A stretch of DNA of 64,000 nt, from the NCBI GenBank assembly GCA_001687465.1, contig LVLI01000249.1, forward strand, positions 1 through 64,000, written 5' to 3'. This DNA is from Halocafeteria seosinensis (taxonomy: Eukaryota > Sar > Bigyra > Bicosoecida). The notes under the pieces were generated by a model. The model made no database searches. It saw only the letters and a program-made list of their open reading frames with translations, and was not told the DNA's origin. Of the stretch, positions 11,125-28,317 are shown piece after piece (the first letter of the stretch is position 1; every line of letters begins with the position of its first letter). A program made the position numbers and the translations under genes.

Positions 11125-14100
11125 ATGAGTACGAGTCCTAAGAAGCGGGATCGCTCTGCCGAGCCGCCGATGCGGCAGAGTGGCCATGGAGAGGAAAACG
11201 GCAAACATGCAGAGTCGTCTCCTCACAAGGCTGTTTCAACGCGAATGAACGCCAACACATTGGAAGACAGACTGTACGGAAGCATGTCGAATAGAAATTT
11301 AAGACTCTCCTCGTCGTCTCCGGTGGCTCCCGGCCTGTCGTCTTCAGCGTACAAGGCGGTACAGGAGGGGAAAAAGGAGGCCTGGGGCGCCACAGAGGAA
11401 CGTGGACTCTCGGGTTCTCAATCAGCTACATCTCTTGGTACAGGCCGAGAGAGCAAAGAGGGAGTGTTGTACAATCATCACACTCATCAGTACTCGACGT
11501 CCCTCGTGCCGCGTGCTCCACGATTCTTGAGCAAACAGTCAACAAGCCAAGCAGCGCTTCCCCAAGTGAGCTTGGGCCATGGCAAAACACTCGGAGGGCC
11601 ACAAAGTCAGCAACAAGCAAAACGAAAGGACTCAACGGCGTCGGGGCGACAGCCTTCGGCTGTCTCCAATTCAAGGAACGGCGCTGGGTCCGCAGCGGGA
11701 AACGGAAAGGAGTCCGACGATAATATGGAGACACTACCCCACACGCTTACTCTGGCCAAGACACGATTAACTCGGTCTTCCGAATTGCTGGAAGAAAGTC
11801 ATAGCAATAGTAAACTACCGGGTTTCCAATCTTCAACACGAGGAAGTGTTGCGTTGGAGAGTACCGCTCGGCGTTCCCACCATCAGTCAACGACACAAGC
11901 GTTATCTGGGAAGGGGAAGCTGCGAGACCGAACGGCAAAGACACATCAAGAACGCACAGATACACGCAACACTAGGGAAACAGATGACTCTGCGGGGAAC
12001 TACCGGAGAGTACCCCAATCCTTTCTTGAGTCTTTGAACTTGAGTGATGAACACCTCCAAACTCTACAAGACGGCAATTTTCTCTATTTGAAGCGCAAGT
12101 ATGTCGACCTATGACATAGATCTGTTGTATTGTATGGCTGTAACTATGAATATCTTTCGCCAATACGGCTGCAGGCGGACTGATAACGCGACTTCGTACG
12201 ACCTAGAGCCAGTGGATCACTCGGACACCGACCCAAACAACTACTTCACATTGAGCCGTTCAGGTAATACAAAAGATTTAGGTCACTTTACCGGCTTCGG
12301 CTAGCGCTGTACTTTTATCGGAGAATTTGTACCACAGGTGTTACTCACTTCTACGGTAACCAATCCGAATTTTGTAGCTTGGAAGAGTGGGAAAGAGAAT
12401 ATCGATTGTTTGGTGCAATACGCAATATGCATGGAGGTGATAACTTCTTTACGCGGTACCCAAAGTGGAAAATGTTTTTGGTAAGAATTTCTAATACAAA
12501 GGAACTATTATATGTAGTCTGAATCACGTTATCTTAATGTGCATGTGACGCAGATATGGAAAAAGTCTGTCTCTGCCAAGAAGGCCACTTCACACAAAAA
12601 ATATTTAAGAAAGAACCTGTTTTTGGTCAACGACATCCTTTCAGGGGTGCTACTAAAAGTGCGACGCTTGTGTCTCGAAGTATCAAAGTGGCGTTTATTT
12701 TCGCGTGATCCAAAGCAAACGTACAGGCTAGACGAATTCTCAGAGATGCAAGCCCAGAAACGAAGACATGTTGGCGCATGGATAGCGGAATTTAATGGTG
12801 ATGTAAAGTCGCTAGTCCGTGCAGCGTGCGATCGAGTATTAGATCGGTTCCTCGATGAAAACAAAGTTCAAGCAGATCATAAAATGAGCTTTATGGAACG
12901 TGCTGCCCTGCGGTCCGAGTGCCGGCAGCTTACAAAATTTATCCGCTTGTGTGACTTCATGGTACGCGATACGCTTATTGATATGGCGGTTTCCTCCGTT
13001 AGAGAGCTGCATGATATGATAATTCCACCTAGCGATCACTTATGTGAACCGATCCTATACACGATTGAAGGGGAAGCTGTCAAGCACCCAAAACAGCCCA
13101 AAGGGAGTATGCTTCCAGTTTTGGAAGTACAAGCATCAATAGAGGAGCAAGAAGAGAAGGACTCTTCGAAATCGCATTCAGATGGGGGTCAGCAGGAATC
13201 CATGTCAAACGACAGGGATGGATCGAAGACTAGCGAGAAGGGACCAGAGGAAGATACAGGAATAGAGGAGGAAAAAGAAACAGGCGTTTCGATTGTGTTA
13301 TCCCCCGACCAACCTAGGGTGAAGACAAAGCTCCAAGGCATTGTTAGCAAGGCTGTGTCCATTGTTGCCGGGGTATCGTCTCTGGTGAAACACGAAGACC
13401 TTATACCGTATACACAGGCCGCCTCGGATGAAACTGATCTCGGCGATGGTTCTGGTGATTCTGAGGGCACTACTGGAATTTCCCAAGATCTTTACCAAGA
13501 CCCTAACTACCAGGAACTTGAGTTGTCGCTTTGGAAGGGTCTTTACACTGTGTTTCAAAATGTCCACCAGTATTGTGATATATTTAAGCCCTATGCGCGG
13601 ATGTATGTGCAAAACTGCAAAACAGAAGCACAACTACAAGACCGGTACGACGACAATACTTCAACAAACACGTTTTCCAAAATTATATCGAAATACGAAG
13701 ACCAAATGAAGGAGTTGGGGAAAATGCCATATGCAGTTGACCATGGGGTGATACGAATTGACAGTTCCGACATGAAGCGCATGATCTTACCCAGTCCTCA
13801 AAATTGCCTGAACTCTTTAAAGGCTCTACTCCCAAAAATTGTCAGAGAAAGTGCCAATGACGTTATTGACCAATGTCGTTCAATGTCTCGCATACTCATA
13901 TCTCAACCATCAGAGGTTGAAAAGTTCGTTAAGAAAGTTGAAACTTTAGAACAGGCGCAAGAACAAATTCCTATTTTACGGGATCGACAATATCAGTCCC
14001 GTGAGGTGGTTGACTTGATGAGTCAGCATAATTGGTCTATTCCTGATGAAACACAGAGCACGTTGAAACTAATGCAAGACGAAGTGGGCCGGCTTGAGAG

Positions 14101-17100
14101 TGGAGCACAGAGCTGTGAGGCGAAGCTCGACGAAGATACCAAGAAATTTAGCGCACAAATTTCCTCAACTATACCAGTCTTAAAAAGGGATGTGTTGTCT
14201 GTGCGAGAAAGCCTAGATGACCCCATGCTGAGCAACCCACAAGCTGATGTTGGAAAATGCCTAAAGCACATCGAGGCGAACGAGGCTGAAATGAAACATC
14301 TTCGGGAGCAAGCTGAGCGATACATGCACTACCAGAAAATGTTAAAGCAGCCTCTAATGGATGTGGATTCGATAGAGGCTGTAGAAGAAGAAGTGCAGCT
14401 AAAGGCCAAACTATGGCGGGGTATCTCGGAATGGGAAAACAAAGAAACGGGATGGAAAGCCATGGAATTCAATCAAATTGACGTAGAGGACATGGACAGG
14501 CAAGTCCAGACTTTTTTGAAAACTGCTGTTCGCGCGGAAAGAGGGCTACCGAACAATGCTGCTGCACCTCAGTTCCGGCAGAAAGTGGAAGATTTCAAGA
14601 CTTTAATTCCTATCGTCCGCGACTTGCGTAGTGAGGGATTGACTGCCCGCCATTGGGAAGAAATTGAACAAATTGTCGGTCATGAATTTGACGAAGAGAA
14701 AAGCTACACGCTTGGTGAGCTACTTGACCTTAATATCGCAAATTATGCGAGTGAGATCGAGCAGGTGGCAACGAAAGCGGTGCAAGAGCAAGCATTGATG
14801 AAACTGTTCGAACGCAAAGTGACGTCCGTATGGGAGGACCTCGATCTTCCTGTTATGCCATACAAGAACAGCAAGGATGTGTTCATTCTCGGTTCTGTTG
14901 AAGAAATCACAGCTGCACTCGACGAATCTCTCGTAACTATAAACACTATCCTCGGCTCTCGCTACGCTGGAGACATCCGTGAGGAAGTTGAACAATGGCA
15001 GAGCAAGCTTATGCAACTGAGCGAAACTTTGGATGAATGGCTCAATTGCCAAAAGCAATGGATGTATTTGGAGACTATTTTCGCTGCGGATGACATCAAA
15101 CGGCAGCTGGCTGAAGAAAGCAAGCGATTTGCAACCGTTGATAAGAGCTGGAAGAGCATCATGCGCAAGACCAACAGCAATCCGAAAGCAATCGTAGCGG
15201 GTACACAGAAGGGTCTAAAGGAGCAATTTGCGCGACATAATGAGACGCTTGATGGTATACAGAAGAGCCTGGAAGACTACCTGGAGACTAAACGATTGGC
15301 ATTCCCAAGGTATGTGCCACAACGAGTACAAAGACACTTGCTCTCCTTTGTGATCCTCGTACGAATTGGACTGCAGGTTTTATTTCCTTTCAAATGAGGA
15401 ATTGCTGGACATCTTAGCTCAAACTCGAGATCCGCAAGCTGTCCAACCGCACCTGCGGAAGTGCTTCGATGCAATATATCGCCTGAAGTTTGGCGACGCA
15501 CCTGGATCGATCGAACTATTAGCCATGAGCAGTCCTGAGGGCGAAGAACTCGAGCTACCGAAGAATTTGAAAGCCAGGGGCAAAGTCGAAGAATGGCTGA
15601 TGTCGGTTCAAAATGGCATGATTGACTCTCTGAAAGAAGCTATGAAGATTGGTGTGGAAGATTATGAGAGTACACCTCGTCGAGAGTGGGTGCTGAACCA
15701 CCCTGGTCAAGTTGTAGCTACGGTCTCCCAAATAATGTGGTGTAGGGAAACTGAAAAAGCCTTGTTGGCAAACCATACCCAGCCTGAGATGGATAAGTGG
15801 TATCAGAAGAACCTTACTCAGCTGTCAGAGCTTACTAAACTGGTGCGAGGTGAGCTCACAGAGCTGCAACGAAAAGTTCTGGTGGCGCTCGTCACCACTG
15901 ATGTACACGCTCGTGATATAATTGAGCAAATGCTTGATGAGCAGGTGGAGGATATCGGTAATTTTACTTGGCAGCAACAGTTACGATACTACTGGGAGCC
16001 GCAGTCGCTTCAGTGTGTAGTGAGACAGAGTAACTGCGTTATTAACTATGGATATGAATACCAAGGATGTACTTCGCGATTGGTTATCACTCCTCTCACA
16101 GACCGTTGTTGGATGACTATAACGGGTGCTGTTAATCTAAAGCTGGGCGCGTCGCCGGCAGGGCCTGCCGGTACAGGGAAGACAGAGTCAGCAAAGGATT
16201 TAGCGAAAGCGCTAGGGATTCAGTGTATTGTGTTCAACTGCAGTGAACAAATAGATTACAAAATGCTTGGTAAATTATTTTCAGGCCTTGCTCAGTCGGG
16301 TGCATGGACATGTCTTGATGAATTTAACAGAATTGATATCGAGGTGCTTTCGGTTGTTGCCCAGCAACTTCAGCAACTTCGGCAGGCAAAACTCCAAAAT
16401 GCGGAGACCATACAATTTGAAGGGAGGCACATCCTGCTAAAGGAGCACTGTGTGATCATCACAATGAATCCAGGATATGCCGGCAGAACGGAGCTACCAG
16501 ATAACTTAAAGATCCTCTTCAGGCCTGTTGCTATGATGGTCCCTGACTATGCACTCATTGCCGAAATCAGCCTGTTTGCAGAGGGTTTTGATGACGCTAA
16601 GAATTTGAGCAGAAAAATGGTAAAACTCTACCGCTTGTCTTCTGAACAACTTTCCCAGCAAAAACATTATGACTTCGGTATGAGGGCCGTGAAAGCTGTA
16701 CTGGTTATGGCAGGGGCTTTGAAACGCGCCAGTCCTGAGCTCAATGAGGATGTCGTGCTCATTCGGGCCATGCGGGACTCAAACGTTCCTAAATTCCTTT
16801 CCGATGATCTTCCTTTATTTCACGCGATTGTCGGGGACTTATTTCCCGGTGTCAACGTTCCCCCGAATGATTTCGGTGATCTGCAGACGACTGTTAAAGA
16901 ACAAATCTCCGAGAAAGGTCTACAGCCAGTGAGTGCCTTTATGGAAAAAGCCTTACAGTTATTTGAGACTTTGAACGTCCGCTTTGGCGTAGTGATAGTT
17001 GGACCTACCGGCGCTGGGAAAACTACATGTTATAGGGTGCTCCAAGCGGCAATGACGGCCCTCCGACAGGCCGGCAATCCGAACCCAGACTTCCAGGAGG

Positions 17101-20100
17101 TGTACTCTTGGGTTCTCAATCCGAAAAGCATAACTATGGGGGAACTTTACGGTGAGATGAATGAGGTAACTCAAGAATGGAGCGATGGTTTAGCTTCTAG
17201 CATTATGCGAAGTCATACGTTGATGGAGGATTCTTCTCGAAAATGGACAGTATTTGATGGTCCGATAGATGCGCTCTGGATAGAGAATATGAACACTGTG
17301 CTTGATGACAACATGACCCTGTGTTTGGCGAATGGTGAACGGATCAAACTGCGAGGTGAAATGAGAATGCTGTTTGAAGTGGCTGACCTTATTCAAGCCT
17401 CTCCTGCAACGGTCAGTCGTCTCGGGGTTGTTTATATGACGCCATCAAACCTGGGCTGGCGTCCATTTGTGTTATCTTGGATGCCTGAAGGCCTACCGTC
17501 AGATATGCCAAATGACTTGCGCGAGCATGTTTGGGAGCTCTTCGACACACTGGTGGATGAGGCCATCGCATTCCAAAGGCACAACTGTGTAGAACCCCTG
17601 AAAAGCGTAGATCTTCAGTTAGTGTCTAGTCTATGCAATTTCTTCAGTGCGCTACTGAGGCACGAGGAGTTTCAGAAATCCTTGGAGTTGAAGGCAGCGA
17701 CAGAAGAGTCTGGAGAACTTCCGAGCCATCCGGGTGTCCGTGTTCCGTCAGAGAAGGTGCTCGACTGGCAAAACAGACCGGAAACCGAGATGAAGCCTAT
17801 TCTAGAATCGCTATTCTTGTTTTCCCTGACGTGGACCATCGGTGGCACCGTAGAACCGGAAGGGAAATCAATGATTAACGAATGGGTAAAGGGGCTTGAT
17901 GCGTTCAAACATCTCAAACTAGGAAGCCATAGCATATATGACTTGTTTCCCGACTTGAGTGACAAGTCCGTTCCTTGGAGAAAGTGGGCGAATAACGTTC
18001 CTGCCTTCCACTACGACAGGACGCAGCCGTACTTCTCAATGGTTGTTCCGACATTAGACACGACGCGCTTCACATATCTGCTTGCATTGCAGATTGAACA
18101 ACAAAATCCAGTATTTTTCACGGGTGTGACTGGTACGGGGAAGACAGTTGTCATCCAAGACTTTTTGGACTCGTCTTGTGAAGAGACTTATGAAGGGGGC
18201 TTTCAGACACATCCTATCATTATCAACTTTTCTGCTCAAACGTCATCTAACAGGACACAACTCACCGTTGAGAATAACCTGGAGAAGAAGAAGAAGACTG
18301 AGCTGGGAGCGCCATCAGGGAAGCGAGTTGTTATATTCGTCGATGACGTTAACATGCCGTCGGTAGAGGAGTATGGTGCACAACCGCCGATAGAATTATT
18401 GCGTCAGTTTTGCGATTTTCACGGATTTTATGACCGTGACAAGCTGTTCTGGAAAGACATTACGGACACGACACTCGTGACAGCCGCAGCTCCTCCAGGT
18501 GGTGGTCGCGCCGACATTACTGCACGGTTCACTCGTCACTTTCATTTGTTATGTCTTCCTCCCAGTGCTGACTCTGTGCTGAAGCATATCTTCACCTCAA
18601 TTTTGGATGGATTCCTCAGTACCTTCCCTGAACCTGTGAAAGCCTGTAGCTCAAAAGCGGTTAATTCAACAGTTTCCGCCTACAACAGTATCAGGACGAC
18701 GATGAAGCCCACGCCGACAAAGAGTCACTACACGTTCAACCTGCGAGATGTTTCCAAAGTCTTCCAGGGTGTCTTAATGATTGGAACCAAACAGTGCGAC
18801 AATGCGGACACGTTTGCGCGTCTATGGGCGCATGAAACTTGTCGGGTATTTCATGATCGCTTGGTTAACATGGAAGACAAATCCTGGTTTACTGAATTAA
18901 TTGTTGACCTCCTGCATAATACATGGGGTAAGAAAGGCTCTGGCTGGGAGCATGATGATTTGTTCGGTAACTCGCCAGTCTTATTTGCCGACTTCCTAAC
19001 TCCTCCAGCAGACGACGAAGCCGAGACTATATACGAGGAAGTAAAGGATTGGGACAAACTAAAACGAGTTCTGGATGAAGCCTTGGAAGATTACAATATG
19101 AGTCACAGCAACACAATGGACCTAGTGTTTTTTAATGATGCTATTCAGCATATTGCGCGGATTACACGAATTCTCCGTCAGCCGCGTGGCAATGCGATGT
19201 TGGTTGGGGTGGGTGGATCTGGGAAACAGAGTCTCACTCGTATTTGCTGCAGTATTTCGGACATAGAGTGCTTCATGATCGAACTGACTCGTGGGTATAA
19301 TCAAGCGTCTTTCCGAGAAGACGTCAAGTCCATGATGACCACGACAGGTGTGAAAAATGTGCCGTTGGCCTTCCTTTTTACCGACTCCCAAATCGTCGAT
19401 GATTCTTTTCTAGAAGACGTTAACAATATTCTGAACACTGGTGAAATCCCGAGTCTGTTCGAAGCGGATGAGTATACTCAAATTACTGAAGAAATGCGGC
19501 CTGTAGCCGAAGAGATGGGCATACCCGCTACCCGAGGAAATCTGTGGAGTTTATTTGTGTCAAGGGTCAGAGACAACTTGCATATAGTTCTTGCAATGAG
19601 TCCGGTTGGTGACGCCTTCCGTGTAAGATGTCGACAATTCCCCTCTCTGATTAACTGTTGTACAATTGATTGGTTCCTTCCATGGCCTAGGGACGCTCTC
19701 ATCAGTGTTGCCTCCAAATCCCTGGCTGCAAATGAGATGGGTGAGGCTGAAGACCACAAGGACTCGATTGCCGAGGTATGCGTCCGGGTACATATGTCAG
19801 TAGAAGAATGGGCACGAAAATTTGACGCCGAAGTAGGAAGAAAGGTATACACTACTCCGAAGAGCTATTTAGACCTCATTTCCTTGTATTTGAAAGTCCT
19901 CGCGGAAAAACAGGAAGAATTGGGAGGATTGCGGAAGACCCTTTCGACTGGTGTAACAAAGCTAGAAGCGGCAAACTCTCAGGTCGCGTCGCTCCAGGAA
20001 ACTTTAACGGAACAACAGCCTATTCTACAGCGCAAGACAGAAGAAACTACCGAATTACTCGAGAAAGTGAAGACGGAACAGGCCGAAGCAGATAAAATTC

Positions 20101-23100
20101 GAGAGAAAGTATCCGCAGAGGAAGCGACTGTCCGGAAGCAGAAGGAAGAAGTCGAAGAGGTACAAGCCGATGCCCAAAAAGACCTTGACGTGGCGTTACC
20201 CGCTTTGAATAATGCAATTGACGCTCTTAATAAACTGGACAAGAAAGATATTACAGAGGTGAAGAGTTTTGCGAAGCCGCCTCCAGCTGTACAGACGGTA
20301 ATGGAGGCAGTGTGTATCTTGCTTGGCGAGAAAACGGACTGGGATTCCGCGAAAAGGGTGCTCTCGCGGAACGACTTTATGGAAGTACTGAAGAACTACG
20401 ACAAGGATAATATACCGCAGAATATTCTGAAAAAGCTGAAAAAATACGTTGAGGATCCCACGATGCAAGTGGATGTCGTTTCGAAAGTATCTAAAGCAGC
20501 GACCAGTTTATGCATGTGGTGTCATGCTATGGACGTTTATGCGAAAGTTGCAAAAGAAGTTGAGCCAAAAAGAGAGCGACTGAATAAAATGAATGCAGAA
20601 TTGGACAAGGCGGACAAAGACCTAAAGGAAAAGCAAGAAAGCCTGCAGAAGGTACTCGATGAAGTTGCTGAACTACAGGAAAAGGCTGACAAAACTGTCA
20701 AAGAAAAAGAAAATCTCGAATATGAACAAAATCTTACGAAGGAACGCTTGGAGCGCGCTGAAGAGCTCACAACTGGTTTAGCAGACGAGCAAGTCCGATG
20801 GAAAGAACGCACGAAGGATCTGGACGAACAAATACGATGTCTTACTGGAGACATGGTTCTTGCAGCTGCGAGTATATCATATTACGGGCCGTTCACTGGG
20901 TCATACAGAAGTGGAATGGTGTCCGAGTGGTTGGAGAGCCTAAGAGAAGTAGGGGTCCCGTTCAGCGAAGACTACACGCTGAGTAAGGCCCTGGGAGATC
21001 CAGTTAAAATCCGGGAATGGCAAATGGCTGGACTTCCTCCTGATAGTGTGTCCACGGAAAACGCCATTCTGGTTAGCCGCGGAGAAAGGTGGCCTCTCAT
21101 GATTGACCCGCAAGAGCAAGCCAAGAAGTGGATCAAGAATATGGAGGCTAAGAACAAGCTTCAAACCACCCGATTAAACAATCCAAACATGTTGAGGGAC
21201 GTAGAAGGTTGTGTGCGCATCGGCAGGCCATTGCTACTTGAGGACGTAGGTGAATACCTTGACCCGGCCTTAGAACCCATTCTTTCCAAGGCTATTTTCA
21301 AACAGCAAGGTCGTCTTCTGGTGCACCTAGGTGATTCGGACGTTGACTACGACCCAATGTTTAAACTTTACGTCACCACCAAGATGCCCAACCCGCACTA
21401 CCTACCTGAAGTTTATATTAAGGTTACTATTATCAACTTTAGTATTACCGTGGACGGCCTGGAGGATCAACTCCTCGGTGGTGTCGTCAAGAAAGAAAAG
21501 CCTGAGGTCGAGGAGAAGAAAAATGAACTAGTGACGAGTATGGCCAGCGATCGGAAACAACTTGAAGATCTTGAGGCCAAGATTCTTAAACTTTTACAGG
21601 AGAGTTCCGGAAATATCTTGGATGATACGGAACTTATTCGGGTCTTGAAGGAGTCTAAAGCAGTGGCAAAAGTAACCAACGAAAGACTGGAAGAAAGCAA
21701 GAAGACTCAAGAAATGATTGAACAAACTCGAGAAGAGTACCGTAGCGTTGCCATCCGAGGAGCAATTATATACTTTGTGGTTGCCGACCTGGCAAGACTG
21801 GATCCGATGTATCAATTTTCCTTAGCCTATTTCAATAAGCTATTCAACATGTGTATCGACAATGCTGAAGGTAGCGACGATCTGAATCGGCGACTACAAA
21901 ACCTCATATCATTCCTGACTAACCAGGTGTACGCTAACGTGTGTCGAGGCCTATTCGAAGCGCACAAGTTGATTTTCAGTTTCATCATGACTGTTGAGAT
22001 TCTGAAGAGGGATAACCTAGTGAGTGACGTAGAGTGGTCACTTCTCCTTCGTGGCGCTGGTATGATGGAAAATCCTACAACAAATCCTCTGCCGGACAAT
22101 TTGTCTCAAAATGGATGGCACCTTATACATGCGTTAGAGCAGTCTTGTGGGCAAACCTTTAGAGGACTGTCCAACCATATTGCGAGCTACACTGATGCTT
22201 GGATTCAATGGGCACGAACCGATGAACCTCACAATGCTTCGCTTCCCGAACCTTGGAAGAGTCAGCTAAATATGATGCAGAAGATGTTGGTACTTAAAGC
22301 CTTTCGCGAAGAAAAATTGCTGTTTGCGATAAAGCAATACGTTGCTGACAACCTCGGTCAGTTTTTCGTTGAAAGTCCCGCTGTTTCCATGGAAGATATT
22401 TATACCGATACTGATCCGACCACTCCAATTATCTTCATTCTTAGCGTCGGTGCGGATCCGACGGGTATGCTTTTCTCGTACGCTAAAAAGAAGGAGTATA
22501 CAGAAAAATTGAAGCTGATTTCTTTAGGTCAAGGCCAAGGACCTCGTGCTGAACGCTTGATTCAGGGTGCAGCGTCTAATGGAGAATGGGTACTCCTGCA
22601 AAATTGCCACCTTGCGAAAAGTTGGCTACCTAGGTTAGAAAAAGTTGTCGGTGAAATCGAAGAAGTCCAGCAGGGCAAATCCTTCTCTGCAGAAGAGAAA
22701 AACTCCCGTATTATATCCAAGAAGGTCCATAAGGATTTTCGCCTATTCTTGACTTCGATGCCTGCTCCGTATTTTCCGGTACCGGTTCTCCAAGGTGGTG
22801 TTAAACTCACGAATGAGCCTCCTAAGGGTATCAAGGCGAATCTGAAAAGAAGCCTCGGGCAACTCGAGACATGGACACCGTTTGATGAATGTGAGGGTGA
22901 GTTCTCGTCTGGTCCGCTTGCTGGGCAGCCGAAGAAACCTGTTTGGAAGAAACTGGCATTTGGTCTCTGTTTCTTCCACGCCGTCATTCAAGAGCGGCGC
23001 AAGTTTGGGCCATTAGGCTGGAATATTACATACGAGTTTAACGACAGCGATTTGGAAACCTCGATGTTAATGCTGAAGCAATTTCTCCAAGAGCAACCTA

Positions 23101-24323
23101 CTGTCCCATGGGATGCCTTATCTTACGTAACAGGGCACATTAACTATGGTGGCCGAGTAACAGATGACTGGGACCGTCGCTGTCTTATGAATATTTTGTC
23201 CCAATTCTATACTCCGGACATCTTGAAAGGTGACTATAAGTTTAGTCCCAGCGGGATTTACTATCCGCCGGTGGTTGACCAACTGGATGAATTGAAGGAA
23301 TATGTTGATTCTCTCCCACAGAATGATCCTCCAGAAATATTCGGAATGCACGAAAATGCCAACATCAGCTACCAAGGCCGGGAGACTAGAGGAATGTTTG
23401 ATGCCTGTTTGACACTGCAGTCACAGGCCATGGGAAGCTCTTCTGGGGCCGCTCCGGATGAAAGTGTGCAGAAGACTGCACAGGACATCGAGGCAGTCGT
23501 CCCCCACAATTTAACCCGCGAAGAAGCTGGGTCTAAAACTTTTGTCACACGTGGTAAACATATGGATTCACTTGGGACTGTTCTTCTCCAAGAGATGTCT
23601 CGATTCAACAACTTGCTTGTCAAGATTAGATCTACCCTAGCAGAACTCCAAAAGGCAATTCGTGGTGAAGTCCTTATGAGTGAAGAACTAGATCACATGT
23701 TCAGCGCACTTCTGAACAATCGCGTCCCGGATAACTGGAAGGATGTTGCCTATCCGAGTCTTAAACCATTGGCTAGCTGGGTGAAAGATCTCTGTGCCAG
23801 GGTCAAATTCCTCCGTACTTGGCTCAAATATGGCAAGCCTCGGTCATTCTGGATGTCCGGATTCTTCTTCCCGCAAGGGTTCATGACAGGTACTCTGCAA
23901 AACCATGCTCGGAAGTATTCCATCCCAATTGATTCTTTGGGTTTCAAGTTCACTATTCTGGATGCAATGACAGGAAGTGAGCTGTCAGACTCAGATATTC
24001 CGGAGGACGGAGTTTTAGTCGAAGGCATGTTTGTGGATGGAGCTCGATGGGATCCCATAAATAAAGTGATTGCCGATCCATTGCCGGGAGAGATGTTTAA
24101 TCCCTTGCCAATAGTGCACTTTATGCCAGAAAAGGACCATCAGACGGATCCTCAGGACTATTGTGCTCCCCTCTATAAGACCAGCACACGAGCTGGTACA
24201 CTATCCACTACAGGTATCAGCACGAACTACATCGTTGCTGTGGAATTCCCAGTGGATCCTTCAGAAAATCCGAAGAAATATGCCTTGCTGGGAGCAGCAC
24301 TGCTAACTCAACTTAATGATTGA
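11125..24323 (+). CDS. Axonemal dynein heavy chain, inner-arm type
   Basis: Complete dynein heavy chain of 4302 residues, the motor that slides microtubule doublets in cilia. Exons are 11125-12098, 12175-12263, 12338-12480, 12554-15309 and 15377-24323, with all phases consistent. The first ~320 residues are Ser/Gln/Arg-rich and look disordered. The family N-terminal motif NYFTLSRSGVTHF spans exons 2 and 3. P-loops of the AAA ring are GPAGTGKTE (AAA1, about 1583), GPTGAGKTT (AAA2, 1863), GVTGTGKTV (AAA3, 2237) and GVGGSGKQS (AAA4, 2598). The coiled-coil stalk and microtubule-binding tip follow at about 2830-3150, with the usual C-terminal domain at the end. The single-headed inner-arm group (DNAH1/3/6/7/12 like) fits best by the N-terminal motif; the exact subtype is not settled. 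It converges on MCM6 with a 124-base gap. Confidence 0.97.
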
Positions 24324-24447
24324 GAATCTTCCTACCGCTCAAAAATACATGTGTATATATTTTATTGAACAGTACTCTGCTACTTGGTACGGGTATACAC
24401 ACTGCCGGTTGCAGCAAGGCGTTGTTGCTCGGCATCAGACTTGATAT

Positions 24448-27808
<3,361 letters not shown>

Positions 27809-28317
27809 TGTAGACTGTGTTTAGTGTGTTTCAAAAGTGGGTATGGGTTTGAAATTCAAACCTCGACCAAAAAGGGAGGGAAAACAGCAAGACAATCGAC
27901 AATACACGTTTCCCAAAGCTTTCCACATACACAACTCTAAGCGTATCTGTTTCAGTGACTTTTTCTACGTACACCAAACCAATGTCCTTGAGTATATGTG
28001 TACTAGCTCCTTCAGGATCCCGCCGTCCGTATAATCCCAATTCAAAAATGGCGCGCGCACGACGTCGCTCGGCGTGGACCTTTTTTGGTGTTTCCGGCAA
28101 GGGGGATCTACAGGGAAGCTGGGATTGTGAAGCTCCCCGTCGCCGGTTGTGGGTACAACGAGCGCAAGTGGAATCCCAACTTGATGTGAAGGGATTGTAA
28201 AGGTATACGGTGCATTTGTACTCCGGACAGACGCGGAATTGCCATCATTCCAGGAGTGAGAGGACAAAACAGGAGGCGAGCAATTCATTGGTTTGTTTGT
28301 TTTTTTTACGAAGGAAA
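27809..28317. other. Shared upstream region of MCM6 and ribokinase
   Basis: The two genes are transcribed away from each other from this 509-base gap, so it should hold both promoters. No TATA-like or other defined element stands out. A minus-strand open frame without an ATG (27831-28244) is listed separately at low confidence. Confidence 0.55.
27831..28244 (-). CDS. Open frame with cysteine pairs, doubtful gene
   Basis: A 137-codon minus-strand frame stays open from just after a TGA at 28245-28247 to a TGA at 27831-27833, but contains no ATG; the first usable start would be a non-ATG codon or an upstream exon. It encodes a C-x4-C then C-x2-C arrangement (CPEYKC and CARC) with an Asn in between, loosely like a RanBP2-type zinc finger, followed by a basic segment and a mixed alpha/beta-looking tail. 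Its 3' end lies 23 bases before the MCM6 start on the same strand. The other two minus-strand frames here are also rather open, so this may be chance. It could equally be part of the MCM6 leader. Confidence 0.25.
   Translation of the reverse strand, partial: WQFRVCPEYKCTVYLYNPFTSSWDSTCARCTHNRRRGASQSQLPCRSPLPETPKKVHAERRRARAIFELGLYGRRDPEGASTHILKDIGLVYVEKVTETDTLRVVYVESFGKRVLSIVLLFSLPFWSRFEFQTHTHF

Noticed and set aside
20196-20854. Several minus-strand ORFs of 90-105 codons
   Set aside because: They lie opposite the dynein stalk coding region, and their Ser/Cys/Phe-rich composition is the mirror of its Lys/Glu-rich codons.
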